Below are positions 38,633 to 46,380 of a stretch of DNA of 64,000 nucleotides, one piece after another. Both the position numbers and the translations under genes were made by a program. Numbering within the stretch: position 1 is the stretch's first letter; each line of letters starts with the position of its first letter. Source of the stretch: Colimorpha_A sp045540115 (GTDB lineage Bacteria; Bacillota; Clostridia; Oscillospirales; CAG-272); NCBI GenBank assembly GCA_045540115.1, contig JAZQGR010000082.1, positions 23,866-87,865 on the forward strand. Reading direction: 5' to 3'. The notes beneath the pieces were generated by a model, which was not told the origin of the DNA, made no database searches, and saw only the letters and a list, made by a program, of their open reading frames with translations.

Positions 38633-40984
38633 TTATTCCCTGTAATATTCCTCTGCAAACCTTACAGCGCCCATTGCGTCGGGGGAATACTTATCCGCGC
38701 CGATATTCTTCGCGTATTCCTCGTTGAGCACCGCGCCGCCGACCATTACCTTTATATCGGGATCGTATTCGTGCAGAAGTGAGACGGTCTTTTCCATGCT
38801 CGGTACAGTCGTCGTCATAAGAGCACTTAAGCCTACGAGTTTACAGCCGGTATTTTTAACAGCGTTAAGAACGTCATCGGGCGGAACGTCGCGCCCGAGG
38901 TCATACACCTTGAAGCCGTAGCTTTCGAGAAGCACCTTTACGATGTTCTTTCCGATATCGTGAATATCGCCCTTGACGGTCGCAAGGATAACGGCACCCT
39001 TGCCGCTCTCCGACGAGCTCGGCATAAGCTTTTTCAGCTCGGAGATCGCAGAGCTTGCCGCGTCTGCGCTCATGAGGAGCTGGGGCAGATACGCCTTTTT
39101 ATCTTCAAACTGCTGACCGATCTCGTTCAGGGCAGGGATGATTTCGGAGTTTATAACGCCGAGGGGATCGCTTTTCACCCTTGAAGCTATTTCCGACGCT
39201 TCCTTTGCCATTCCTTTGAAGATACAGTATGAAAGCGTAAGATCCGTTTGCGGCGCTTCTGTCCTTTCTGCTTTTGCTTTGTCGGCATAATAAATGTAAT
39301 CAAGGCAGCCGTTATCAAGACCGTGAAGAACTCTGAACGCGTGATAGGTGTCAAGCATCGCGGTTGAAAACGGATTCATGATAGCGGAGGAAAGCCCGTT
39401 TTCAAGCGCAAGAGCGAAGAAGGTAGAATTTATCTTTTCACGCTCGGGAAGTCCGAAGGAAATATTCGACACGCCGAGCACGGTCCTGAAGCCAAGCTTG
39501 GTTATCTTTTTGACCGCACCGAGGGTTATCATAGCGCTGTCCTTGTCGGCAGAGACCGAAAGGGCAAGGGGATCGACGATTATATCCTTTTTCTTAATGC
39601 CGTATTTTGCGGCCTCCGCGGCAATTTTGAGCGCGATTTCGGATCTGCCGTCGACGGTGTTCGGAATGCCGCTTTCGTCCATTGTGAGGGCGACTACCGT
39701 TCCGCCGTATTTCTTGACGAGAGGGAAGACGGCGTCCATTTTTTCCTTTTCGCCGTTAACCGAATTGACAAGCGGCTTGCCGTTGTAGATCCGCATGGCG
39801 CCTTCAAGCGCCTTAGGGTCGGAGGAATCGAGCTGAAGCGGAAGCGAAGTTACGCTTTGAAGCTCCTTAAGTACCTTTTTCATCATCTCGGCTTCGTCTA
39901 TGTCGGGAAGCCCCACGTTCACGTCGAGAATGTGCGCGCCCGCTTCCTCCTCGCGGCTCGCCTCGACAAGCAGATAACCGATGTCCCCCTCGCGCAGAGC
40001 TGCTTTCAACTTCGGCTTGCCCGTGGGGTTTATTCTTTCGCCGATAAGGATCGGATCGCTGCCGATCCTGACCGCCTTTGCATAGGAGGAAACAAAGGTC
40101 TCGGTCTTTTCGGTCGGTGCCTTGAACGGCACACCCTTTACAGCCTTGACGGCTTCTTTTATATGCTCAGGTGTCGTTCCGCAGCAGCCGCCGAGGAGCG
40201 TCACGCCCATTATTGCCATTTCTTTTATATATTTCGCAAATTCGTCGGGCGTCGTCGTGTAGACGGTTTTTCCATCTACAACGGTTGGAAGACCTGCATT
40301 AGGATTCATAACTATCGGAGTTGATGATACCGACAGGAGCTTTTCCGCGATCGGAAGCATCATATCGGGACCGAACGAGCAGTTCGCACCGAACGCATCG
40401 ATGCCGAGTCCCTCAAGGAGTGCCGACATCGCTTCGGCGTCCGCACCCGTCATGACCTTGCCGTCGGAGCCGTAGGCGTTCGTTACGACTATCGGCAGGT
40501 CACAAGCTTCCTTCGCGGCAATAACAGCGGCTTTCGTTTCGTAACTGTCTGCCATCGTTTCGATGAGAACGAGGTCGCAACCAAGGTCGGAAGCGCAGCG
40601 GAGGCACTTAGAAAACGCCTCGACCGCATCTTCAAACGAAAGATCGCCGAGCGGGCTCAGAAGCCGTCCGAGAGGACCGATATCGTAGGCAAGATATGCG
40701 TCGGGATAGCCGGCAAGAGCTTCTTTTGCGCAACCGATCGACGCCGAGATAAGCTCGGCGTAATTAGTGTATTTGAGGGGATTTATCCCAAAGGTGTTCG
40801 TCTTTATTATATCCGCGCCTGCTTTCAGATACGCGCGGTGAAGCTCGGTTATTTTCTCGGGGTGCGTGAGCGACCAATTTTCCGGCGCTTCACCGGGATT
40901 CAGACCGAGCGACTGCAGTACGGTACCCGTACCGCCGTCGAAAAACAGATATTTACTTTTCAGATCGTTTCTAAAATTTTTCAT
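38633..40984 (-). CDS. metH: Cobalamin-dependent methionine synthase (without reactivation domain)
   Basis: Transfers a methyl group from methyltetrahydrofolate to homocysteine through B12. The 783 residues hold the homocysteine domain (about 1-285; GANCSFGPD and GGCCGTTPEHI supply the zinc Cys residues), the pterin domain (about 300-570; GERINPTGKPKLK, DVNVGLPDIDE), the four-helix cap (about 575-650) and the B12 domain (about 660-783; DIHDIGKN carries the lower-ligand His). The C-terminal SAM-binding reactivation domain of the long enzymes is absent; it is supplied by the gene just upstream, with which metH overlaps by four bases. Confidence 0.95.
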   Translation of the reverse strand: MKNFRNDLKSKYLFFDGGTGTVLQSLGLNPGEAPENWSLTHPEKITELHRAYLKAGADIIKTNTFGINPLKYTNYAELISASIGCAKEALAGYPDAYLAYDIGPLGRLLSPLGDLSFEDAVEAFSKCLRCASDLGCDLVLIETMADSYETKAAVIAAKEACDLPIVVTNAYGSDGKVMTGADAEAMSALLEGLGIDAFGANCSFGPDMMLPIAEKLLSVSSTPIVMNPNAGLPTVVDGKTVYTTTPDEFAKYIKEMAIMGVTLLGGCCGTTPEHIKEAVKAVKGVPFKAPTEKTETFVSSYAKAVRIGSDPILIGERINPTGKPKLKAALREGDIGYLLVEASREEEAGAHILDVNVGLPDIDEAEMMKKVLKELQSVTSLPLQLDSSDPKALEGAMRIYNGKPLVNSVNGEKEKMDAVFPLVKKYGGTVVALTMDESGIPNTVDGRSEIALKIAAEAAKYGIKKKDIIVDPLALSVSADKDSAMITLGAVKKITKLGFRTVLGVSNISFGLPEREKINSTFFALALENGLSSAIMNPFSTAMLDTYHAFRVLHGLDNGCLDYIYYADKAKAERTEAPQTDLTLSYCIFKGMAKEASEIASRVKSDPLGVINSEIIPALNEIGQQFEDKKAYLPQLLMSADAASSAISELKKLMPSSSESGKGAVILATVKGDIHDIGKNIVKVLLESYGFKVYDLGRDVPPDDVLNAVKNTGCKLVGLSALMTTTVPSMEKTVSLLHEYDPDIKVMVGGAVLNEEYAKNIGADKYSPDAMGAVRFAEEYYRE

Positions 40985-41550
40985 TCAATTATTCCCGCAA
41001 TAGCTGTAATTGATTTTGTCGGAGTCATTAAGAGCGACGAGGAAAGAGCGATGCCGACGGTCTTCTCGGCATCGAGAAAGTTAAGAAGTGGCTTTTGCAT
41101 TTCAAGCGGAAGATCGCCGTAGCCGGGGCTGAAGCGCGGAGCGTGCGTAAGCCCGTCGAAAATGAGCTTTTCCGCCTCGTCGCAAGCCGTCTCGGTGAGA
41201 GCCGACGCGATAGCGTCGGTCACGAACTGCTCGGACGGCATAAGCTTGCCGAGCTTGATGAGAAGGCGGTCAACGTCGCTTCCCAAAGTGACGGCGAAAA
41301 CCGCCGCACGCTTGCAGGAGGAAAGATTTTTCATCAGATCCTTTGACGTTATATAGCCAAATCCGAGATCAAGTCCGTTTTCGGTGCGTCTGATATCGCA
41401 AAAACGACCGACAAATCGAGCCGAAACGCAGCTTCTCAGCGTGTTTAAGCACTTCGGGATGAGAGAAACGCTCTCTATCGGACAGCCGAGCCGAGCGCGA
41501 AGCTCGTTTTGGTCAACCTCGGGAAGAACTATTATTCCGTGCTTTATCAT
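40981..41550 (-). CDS. Methionine synthase reactivation-domain protein
   Basis: A 189-residue protein homologous to the C-terminal SAM-dependent activation domain of MetH. AVFAVTLGSDVDRLL, LTETACDEAEKLI and the Arg-containing APRFSPGYGDLPLEMQ match the SAM-binding region (the RFSPGYGD block is the hallmark). It would remethylate oxidised cob(II)alamin on the separate MetH. It overlaps metF (41547) and metH (40984) by four bases on both sides, so a fixed ratio of the three proteins is likely. Confidence 0.88.
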   Translation of the reverse strand: MIKHGIIVLPEVDQNELRARLGCPIESVSLIPKCLNTLRSCVSARFVGRFCDIRRTENGLDLGFGYITSKDLMKNLSSCKRAAVFAVTLGSDVDRLLIKLGKLMPSEQFVTDAIASALTETACDEAEKLIFDGLTHAPRFSPGYGDLPLEMQKPLLNFLDAEKTVGIALSSSLLMTPTKSITAIAGIIE

Positions 41551-42407
41551 TTGATTATTTCGCTCACGTTGTCACGGAGCTCGCGCGCAACGTCGGGCTT
41601 GTTCATGGAGTAAACGTGAACGGCGTTCACGCCGTTTGCGTAAAGATCAATTATTTGCTCCGTCGCGTAAGCGATTCCCGCCTGACGCATGGCATTTGGA
41701 TCGTCACCGTAACGGTCGACGATGCGGAGAAAGCGCTGAGGAAGCGCGCTCTTTGAGATCGAACAGATCCTCTTGATCTGGCTTGCGCTCGTGACGGGCA
41801 TTATTCCCGCAACGACGGGAACGTCAACGCCCGCGCGGAGAAGTCGGTACATAAAGTTATAAAGTATGTTGTTGTCGAAGAACATCTGAGTCGTAAGATA
41901 CTGACAGCCGCTTTCGACCTTCATTTTAAGCCCCTCGATATCGCGTGCGCTGTTCTCACTTTCGGGGTGACATTCGGGATAGCAGGCACCGCCGATGCAG
42001 AACGAGCCGAAAGCATTGATCTCGGAAGCGAGATCGGAGGCATATTTGTATGTAAGGGAATCGGGGGTCACGCCGTCGGGCAGATCGCCGCGGAGCGCGA
42101 GAATATTTTCAATTCCGCGGGAGCGGAGGTCGGTCAGCTTGCTGACGATGCTCTCACGCGTCGCGTTGACGCAGGTCAGATGCGCAACGGGGGTCACTCC
42201 GATGGCGCTTATCTTCTCCGCAATTTCCGCAGTATATGACGCGGTTGTTCCGAGCGCGCCGTAGGTGACGCTCATGTAAGACGGTTCAAGCGATGCGATC
42301 TCAGATGCTGCCGCCATGACAGAGTCGAAATTCGCGCTCGTTTTCGGAGGAAACACCTCAAAGGAAAGACTCGGTTTTGCGCCTTTTATTATATCTATAA
42401 CTTTCAT
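41547..42407 (-). CDS. metF: Methylenetetrahydrofolate reductase
   Basis: Reduces 5,10-methylenetetrahydrofolate to 5-methyltetrahydrofolate, the methyl donor of MetH. The 286-residue TIM-barrel flavoprotein has FEVFPPKT, MSVTYGALG, HLTCVNATRESI, NILALRGDLP and MFFDNNILYNFMYRLL. ATG 42407 is preferred over 42413 because GGGG is then eight bases upstream. It is the first gene of the metF-activation-metH operon. No SAM or cobalamin riboswitch pattern is seen in the leader, which is too short (about 25 bases) for one. Confidence 0.93.
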   Translation of the reverse strand: MKVIDIIKGAKPSLSFEVFPPKTSANFDSVMAAASEIASLEPSYMSVTYGALGTTASYTAEIAEKISAIGVTPVAHLTCVNATRESIVSKLTDLRSRGIENILALRGDLPDGVTPDSLTYKYASDLASEINAFGSFCIGGACYPECHPESENSARDIEGLKMKVESGCQYLTTQMFFDNNILYNFMYRLLRAGVDVPVVAGIMPVTSASQIKRICSISKSALPQRFLRIVDRYGDDPNAMRQAGIAYATEQIIDLYANGVNAVHVYSMNKPDVARELRDNVSEIIK

Positions 42408-42438
42408 AAACATTACCCCATTTTAGTACAGTAAAGTC

Positions 42439-42467
42439 ATTATATCACGCTTTTTTGCCAAATTCAA
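42439..42467 (-). promoter_or_regulatory. Extended -10 promoter of the methionine operon
   Basis: On the minus strand, TTGAAT (complement of 42462-42467), 17 bases, TATAAT (complement of 42439-42444) preceded by TGA. Confidence 0.75.
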
Positions 42468-42490
42468 TAGTATGAAGAAAAAATTGCGCT

Positions 42491-42520
42491 TTGTCATTCC
42501 TCTGCTGACTTACATATAAT
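42491..42520 (+). promoter_or_regulatory. Promoter of the DUF11 gene
   Basis: TTGTCA at 42491-42496, an 18-base spacer, TATAAT at 42515-42520. The stem TTTGAGGAG/CTCCTCAAA at 42524-42547 begins right at the predicted start of the transcript, ahead of the AGGAGG site before ATG 42567. Confidence 0.68.
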
Positions 42521-42566
42521 ACTTTTGAGGAGAAAACGCTCCTCAAAAAAATACAGGAGGAACAAA

Positions 42567-43421
42567 ATGGCAACCTTTTTTAACCAGGCAACGCTGACCT
42601 ATTCCGGCGGAAGCGCGGCTTCCAATATAGTTTCGGGCGAGCTTGTCGAGGCGATCAGCGCGATCAAGACCGCAACGACCGTGACCTACCGCGAAGGCGA
42701 GAGCATAACGTACGTTATCAGCCTGATAAACGATTCCGACTCTCCCTCGTCGGCACTTACCGTGACTGATGATCTCGGCGCATATACGGTCGGGACACAG
42801 ACGGTATTTCCGCTTGTTTTCCGTGATGGCTCGGCAGAGCTGTTCGTTAACGGTGTCCCGACGGCGGTGACCGTCGCCGATACTCAGCCGCTTACCTTTA
42901 CAGGAATAACGGTTCCCGCAAACGGCGACGCGGTACTCGTTTATACCGCGACTGCAACGGAGTTTGCTCCGCCCACATCGGACGGTACGGTAGTCAATAC
43001 CGCGACCGTGACGGGCGCGGGAATTACGACGCCTATTACCGTCACCGAGACCGTGACGGCAGAGGGCGGCGCACTTCTCTCGATAACGAAGGAGATCTCC
43101 CCCTCGACGGTAACGCCGAATGCTCCGCTCACCTACACCATTACGGTTATTAACAGCGGTAACGCGGAGGCAATCACGACTGACGATCTTACCGTGACTG
43201 ATATATTCGAGCCGATCCTCGATATTACCTCCGTGACTCTCAACGGCGCGACATTGACCGAGGGAACCGACTACACCTATAACGAGACTACGGGCGAATT
43301 TGTAACCGTTCCGGGCAGAATAACGGTGCCTGCGGCGACATTTACGGTCGATCCTGTGACGGGCGCATACGTTATTACTCCCGGCGAAGCAGTCCTGACC
43401 GTAACGGGAACAGTACAGTAA
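42567..43421 (+). CDS. DUF11 repeat protein without signal peptide
   Basis: A 284-residue Thr/Val-rich protein. After a conserved-looking N terminus (MATFFNQATLTYSGGSAASN) come two beta-sandwich DUF11-type repeats: about residues 30-155 (ISLINDSDSPSSALTVTDDL) and 165-280 (ITVINSGNAEAITTDDLTVTDIF). DUF11 modules usually occur in cell-surface proteins, yet there is no signal peptide, transmembrane helix or anchor. AGGAGG lies upstream of ATG 42567. Proteins with this start may be deposited on spores or exported by another route (inference). Few Cys, Trp or Met. Confidence 0.75.
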   Translation: MATFFNQATLTYSGGSAASNIVSGELVEAISAIKTATTVTYREGESITYVISLINDSDSPSSALTVTDDLGAYTVGTQTVFPLVFRDGSAELFVNGVPTAVTVADTQPLTFTGITVPANGDAVLVYTATATEFAPPTSDGTVVNTATVTGAGITTPITVTETVTAEGGALLSITKEISPSTVTPNAPLTYTITVINSGNAEAITTDDLTVTDIFEPILDITSVTLNGATLTEGTDYTYNETTGEFVTVPGRITVPAATFTVDPVTGAYVITPGEAVLTVTGTVQ

Positions 43422-43425
43422 AACA

Positions 43426-43460
43426 AAACACGAAGCGGCATCGCCGCTTCGTGTTTATTT
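43426..43460 (+). terminator. Intrinsic terminator
   Basis: AAACACGAAGCGGC pairs perfectly with GCCGCTTCGTGTTT around ATC. Confidence 0.92.
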
Positions 43461-43477
43461 AATTTTCCCCAATTCTC

Positions 43478-43506
43478 TTGCTTTTTTGGACGCGTTGTCG
43501 TATAAT
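43478..43506 (+). promoter_or_regulatory. Promoter of the 43538-MFS operon
   Basis: TTGCTT at 43478-43483, 17 bases, TATAAT at 43501-43506. GCGAGG precedes ATG 43538. Confidence 0.68.
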
Positions 43507-43537
43507 GTCGGTTGACATCATAAAGCGAGGATATAAA

Positions 43538-44119
43538 ATGGCAAAATTCGTATTTACAAAAGACAGTTGGGACAGAACCAAGCTCGCTCACGTTTATTCG
43601 TCGGTTGCAAAGACCTTCGTTCCTTTTACTGAGGAAGATAACTGCATAGTAAGCGGTTACAACCCCGAAATTGATTATTACGATTACATAAGTCTTTCCG
43701 ACAGGCTCGAGCATAAGGCGGGCGTAACAGTCCGCACGAAATGCTCCTTCGATAACTTCGGCGCACCGCTTATCGTATTTGCAAATGATATATACGAGGA
43801 CGAGCACGGCTTCCGCTACGGGCTCAATTACGAATTTGTTGTATGGGAGGGCGGCTGCAATGTGTGGAGGGTTGAGACAACTCCTCCCGGAAGCGAGAAA
43901 GCCTTTATCTCGACGCCTATCGTTCAGGTCAGCTTCCCGCTCGAAGAAAAGAGCATCGTTTCTCTCGAGACAAAAACGGTCGGAAACAAGCTTGTCGAGG
44001 TTAAGGTAAACGAGCACGCGTTCGCGGTTCGTCTCGAGGATATAAGCGAAAGCTTTTACGTTGGCATCGCAGGCTGCGAGGGCGTAAACCGCTTCTACGA
44101 GCTTGAGATCGAGGAGTGA
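43538..44119 (+). CDS. Beta-sandwich-like protein, unknown function
   Basis: A 193-residue protein with no signal peptide and no recognised family. Predicted strands run through the whole length (YYDYISLSDRLE, VTVRTKCSFDN, LNYEFVVWEGGCNVWRVE, SFYVGIAGCEGVNRFYELEIE); the pattern resembles concanavalin-like jelly rolls of glycan-binding proteins. ATG 43538 is chosen for its spaced GAGG site; the frame is open upstream. An MFS transporter gene follows seven bases after its stop. Confidence 0.6.
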   Translation: MAKFVFTKDSWDRTKLAHVYSSVAKTFVPFTEEDNCIVSGYNPEIDYYDYISLSDRLEHKAGVTVRTKCSFDNFGAPLIVFANDIYEDEHGFRYGLNYEFVVWEGGCNVWRVETTPPGSEKAFISTPIVQVSFPLEEKSIVSLETKTVGNKLVEVKVNEHAFAVRLEDISESFYVGIAGCEGVNRFYELEIEE

Positions 44120-44126
44120 CAGAGCT

Positions 44127-45320
44127 ATGGAAAATCAGAAAAAATACAAGAAAACGCTTATCGCCTGTTATCTCGGCTTCGTCACACAGGCAATATTGGC
44201 TAACTTCACGCCGCTGCTCTTTCTGACCTTCAAGGGAAATTACGGTATTTCCCTCGAGCAGATCGCATTTATTCCGCTCGTGTTTTATCTGACGCAGCTT
44301 CTTGTTGACCTCGCGGCAACGAAATTCGCCGATAAAATTGGCTACCGTGCCTGCGTTGTCACCTCTCAGGCGGTGTCTGCGCTCGGTCTTATACTGATGG
44401 CTATACTGCCCGATATATTGCCGTCGCCCTTTGTCGGAATTATTATTTCCGTTGTTTTGTATGCAATCGGAAGCGGACTTGTCGAGGTGCTCGTCAGCCC
44501 GATAGTCGAGGCTTGCCCCTTTGAAAACAAGGACGGAATGATGAGCCTGCTGCACTCCTTCTACTGCTGGGGCGCAATGGGTGTAATCCTCGGCTCCACG
44601 CTTTTCTTCAGTATTTTCGGTATAGAAAATTGGAAGATATTGACCTTCATCTGGGCGATAATACCTCTTCTTAATACCTTTAACTTCATTTCCTGCCCCA
44701 TCGAGCGCTTAAACGAGGACGGCGAGAGCATGGGAATCGGAAAGCTTCTCAAAACCCCGATCTTCTGGCTTATGATAATACTCATGGTCTGCTCGGGTGG
44801 CTCAGAGGCGACAATGGCGCAGTGGGCATCGGCGTTCACGGAATCCGCAATTGGCGTTTCAAAGACCGTAGGCGACCTCGCGGGACCTTGTCTGTTTGCG
44901 ATGTTCATGGGTATAACCCGCGTGTTTTACGGCAAATTCAGCGAAAAGCTCGATCTTACGAAGGTAATGCTTTTCTGCGCGGCGATGTGCACGGGCTGTT
45001 ACCTTGTCGCGTCGCTTTGCGAGTTGCCCGTTCTCGGGCTTGCGGGCTGTGCGCTTTGCGGTCTTGCCGTCGGTATTATGTGGCCGGGCTCGATCAGTAT
45101 TTCCTCGCGCAGCTGTCCGAGAGGCGGTACGGCTATGTTCGCATTTTTGGCGCTTGCAGGTGACCTCGGTGCGACCGTCAGCCCCTCGATGGTCGGAACG
45201 ATTTCCGAAGCGGCAGGCGGAGACCTCAAGAGCGGCTTGCTTGTTGCAACGGTGTTTCCCATTGTGCTCGTTATCGCGCTCGCGATCCTCAAAATTCACG
45301 AAAATAAAGCCAAAAACTGA
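44127..45320 (+). CDS. MFS transporter
   Basis: A 397-residue integral membrane protein with about 12 predicted helices. The MFS loop motif between helices 2 and 3 reads DLAATKFADKIGYRA, and FMGITRVFYGKFSEK is the matching loop in the second half. ATG 44127 is chosen because GAGGAG of the previous gene lies about 10 bases upstream. The best fit is a sugar:proton symporter of the fucose or glucose type, but the substrate is not evident. It ends at a terminator next to the HTH module. Confidence 0.83.
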   Translation: MENQKKYKKTLIACYLGFVTQAILANFTPLLFLTFKGNYGISLEQIAFIPLVFYLTQLLVDLAATKFADKIGYRACVVTSQAVSALGLILMAILPDILPSPFVGIIISVVLYAIGSGLVEVLVSPIVEACPFENKDGMMSLLHSFYCWGAMGVILGSTLFFSIFGIENWKILTFIWAIIPLLNTFNFISCPIERLNEDGESMGIGKLLKTPIFWLMIILMVCSGGSEATMAQWASAFTESAIGVSKTVGDLAGPCLFAMFMGITRVFYGKFSEKLDLTKVMLFCAAMCTGCYLVASLCELPVLGLAGCALCGLAVGIMWPGSISISSRSCPRGGTAMFAFLALAGDLGATVSPSMVGTISEAAGGDLKSGLLVATVFPIVLVIALAILKIHENKAKN

Positions 45321-45324
45321 AATA

Positions 45325-45356
45325 AAAATAAAAGAACGCCAGTGGGCGTTCTTTTT
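45325..45356. repeat. 32-bp repeat 1 flanking the HTH-SLOG module (terminator)
   Basis: AAAATAAAAGAACGCC then AGTGGGCGTTCTTTTT. The stem AAAGAACGCC/GGCGTTCTTT is a bidirectional terminator. It matches 46343-46374 at 30 of 32 positions. Confidence 0.88.
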
Positions 45357-45572
45357 TTAGTGTATATTAGGATCATCAGTACGGTTGAGAAGATAATCGA
45401 CCGAAACCTTATGAAAATCGGCAATCTTTATCAACGTTGACATCGGAATATCAATATCACCGCGCTCATAATTGCTGTAAACGCGCTGACTGCAGGAAAG
45501 AATTTTTCCCATCTGTGCCTGCGTCAAATCCTTATCTTCACGAAGATCGCGAATCCGCTTGTAGTACGACAT
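45357..45572 (-). CDS. XRE-family transcriptional regulator (small)
   Basis: A 71-residue protein with a single helix-turn-helix: IRDLREDKDLTQAQMGKILSCSQRVYSNYERGD, read in two short blocks (LTQAQMGKIL and RVYSNYERGD). The C-terminal SVDYLLNRTDDP is typical of phage-type Cro/CI-like regulators. It follows the second HTH gene by two bases. Its stop lies at the edge of the 32-bp repeat. Confidence 0.85.
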   Translation of the reverse strand: MSYYKRIRDLREDKDLTQAQMGKILSCSQRVYSNYERGDIDIPMSTLIKIADFHKVSVDYLLNRTDDPNIH

Positions 45573-45574
45573 TT

Positions 45575-45817
45575 TTATTCTCTCCCAAACAAGTAATCGA
45601 GAGAGACGTTCAATATTTTTGAAATTGCATCAATTTCAATATCGGTCACGGCGCGTCTGCCGTTTTCTATTCGCGAAAGAGATCCGCGGCAGGTATATAC
45701 TGCCATAAGCTCAAGCTTTTCAGAAAGCTGTTTTTGGCTCATTCCTGCCTTGATCCTTGCTTCCTTTATTCTTGCGCCGATTATATTAACGTTTTCTGTA
45801 TCAATAATTCTTTTCAT
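45575..45817 (-). CDS. XRE-family transcriptional regulator (small)
   Basis: An 80-residue protein with an XRE helix-turn-helix (IKEARIKAGMSQKQLSEKL, then GSLSRIENGRRAVTD) and LNVSLDYLFGRE at the end. It starts at 45817; the longer open frame upstream crosses the divergent promoter and is not preferred. It is divergent from the SLOG gene and may control it through the inverted repeat at 45839-45875. Confidence 0.83.
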   Translation of the reverse strand: MKRIIDTENVNIIGARIKEARIKAGMSQKQLSEKLELMAVYTCRGSLSRIENGRRAVTDIEIDAISKILNVSLDYLFGRE

Positions 45818-45834
45818 AAAACACACCGTTTGTC

Positions 45835-45875
45835 TTGATTTTGGACAAATATAGTGTATAATATTATTGTCAAAA
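45835..45875 (+). promoter_or_regulatory. SLOG promoter with inverted-repeat operator
   Basis: TTGATT at 45835-45840, 16 bases, TATAAT at 45857-45862. TTTTGGACAA at 45839-45848 and its inverted partner TTGTCAAAA at 45867-45875 bracket the -10 box, a likely binding site for one of the HTH proteins. Confidence 0.62.
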
Positions 45876-45911
45876 CTATGTCCCATCAGTAGGACACATA
45901 CGGAGAGAATT

Positions 45912-46349
45912 ATGATTACCTGCACATTTTTTGGGCATCGTGACGCGCCTTGGGAGATAAAGGAACAGGTCAAGGATGCGGTTATTGATCTGATAACGGA
46001 ACACGGTGTCGAGATGTTTCTCGTGGGTGACAGCGGCGGCTTTGACAGATTGGTTAAAAGCGTCTTAACTGAACTTATGCCGTTATATAATTTTGATCTT
46101 CAGGTCATCTTATCGCGGATTCCGACGGCGAAGGATTCTGAACGGTATAAAGACGGTACAATATACGTCGTCCCCGACGGAATTGAATCGGTTATACCGA
46201 GGTTCAGAATCGATTTCAGAAACAAGTATATGTTAAACGCGTCGGATTATGTAATCGTGTATGTTGAGAGGGAATACGGCGGTGCGTTCAAATACTATAA
46301 AATGGCAAAAAGGAGAAATCTGACGGTCATTAATCTTGCGGAAAAATAA
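45912..46349 (+). CDS. SLOG-domain protein (DUF1273/YpsA-like)
   Basis: A 145-residue protein of the SLOG superfamily (nucleotide or nucleotide-ligand binding, Rossmann-like). CTFFGHRDAPWEIKEQ at the start, FLVGDSGGFDRLV, DYVIVYVEREYGGAFKYY and the terminal RRNLTVINLA match the DUF1273/YpsA-like layout. Such proteins are proposed to bind or process nucleotide signals in phage and stress responses (established proposal for the superfamily). ATG 45912 is chosen over upstream ATGs for spacing from the promoter. Confidence 0.82.
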   Translation: MITCTFFGHRDAPWEIKEQVKDAVIDLITEHGVEMFLVGDSGGFDRLVKSVLTELMPLYNFDLQVILSRIPTAKDSERYKDGTIYVVPDGIESVIPRFRIDFRNKYMLNASDYVIVYVEREYGGAFKYYKMAKRRNLTVINLAEK

Positions 46350-46374
46350 AAGAACGCCGATGGGCGTTCTTTTT
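46343..46374. repeat. 32-bp repeat 2 flanking the HTH-SLOG module (terminator)
   Basis: AAAATAAAAGAACGCC then GATGGGCGTTCTTTTT. It covers the SLOG stop codon and acts as a bidirectional terminator towards the convergent isomerase gene. Confidence 0.88.
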
Positions 46375-46380
46375 CAGTTT

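Noticed and set aside
42408..42438. SAM or cobalamin riboswitch before metF
   Set aside because: Only about 25 bases separate the predicted transcript start from the start codon, too short for either structure.
43538..44119. Assignment of the 193-residue protein to a named lectin family
   Set aside because: Only a strand pattern supports it; no motif is specific enough.
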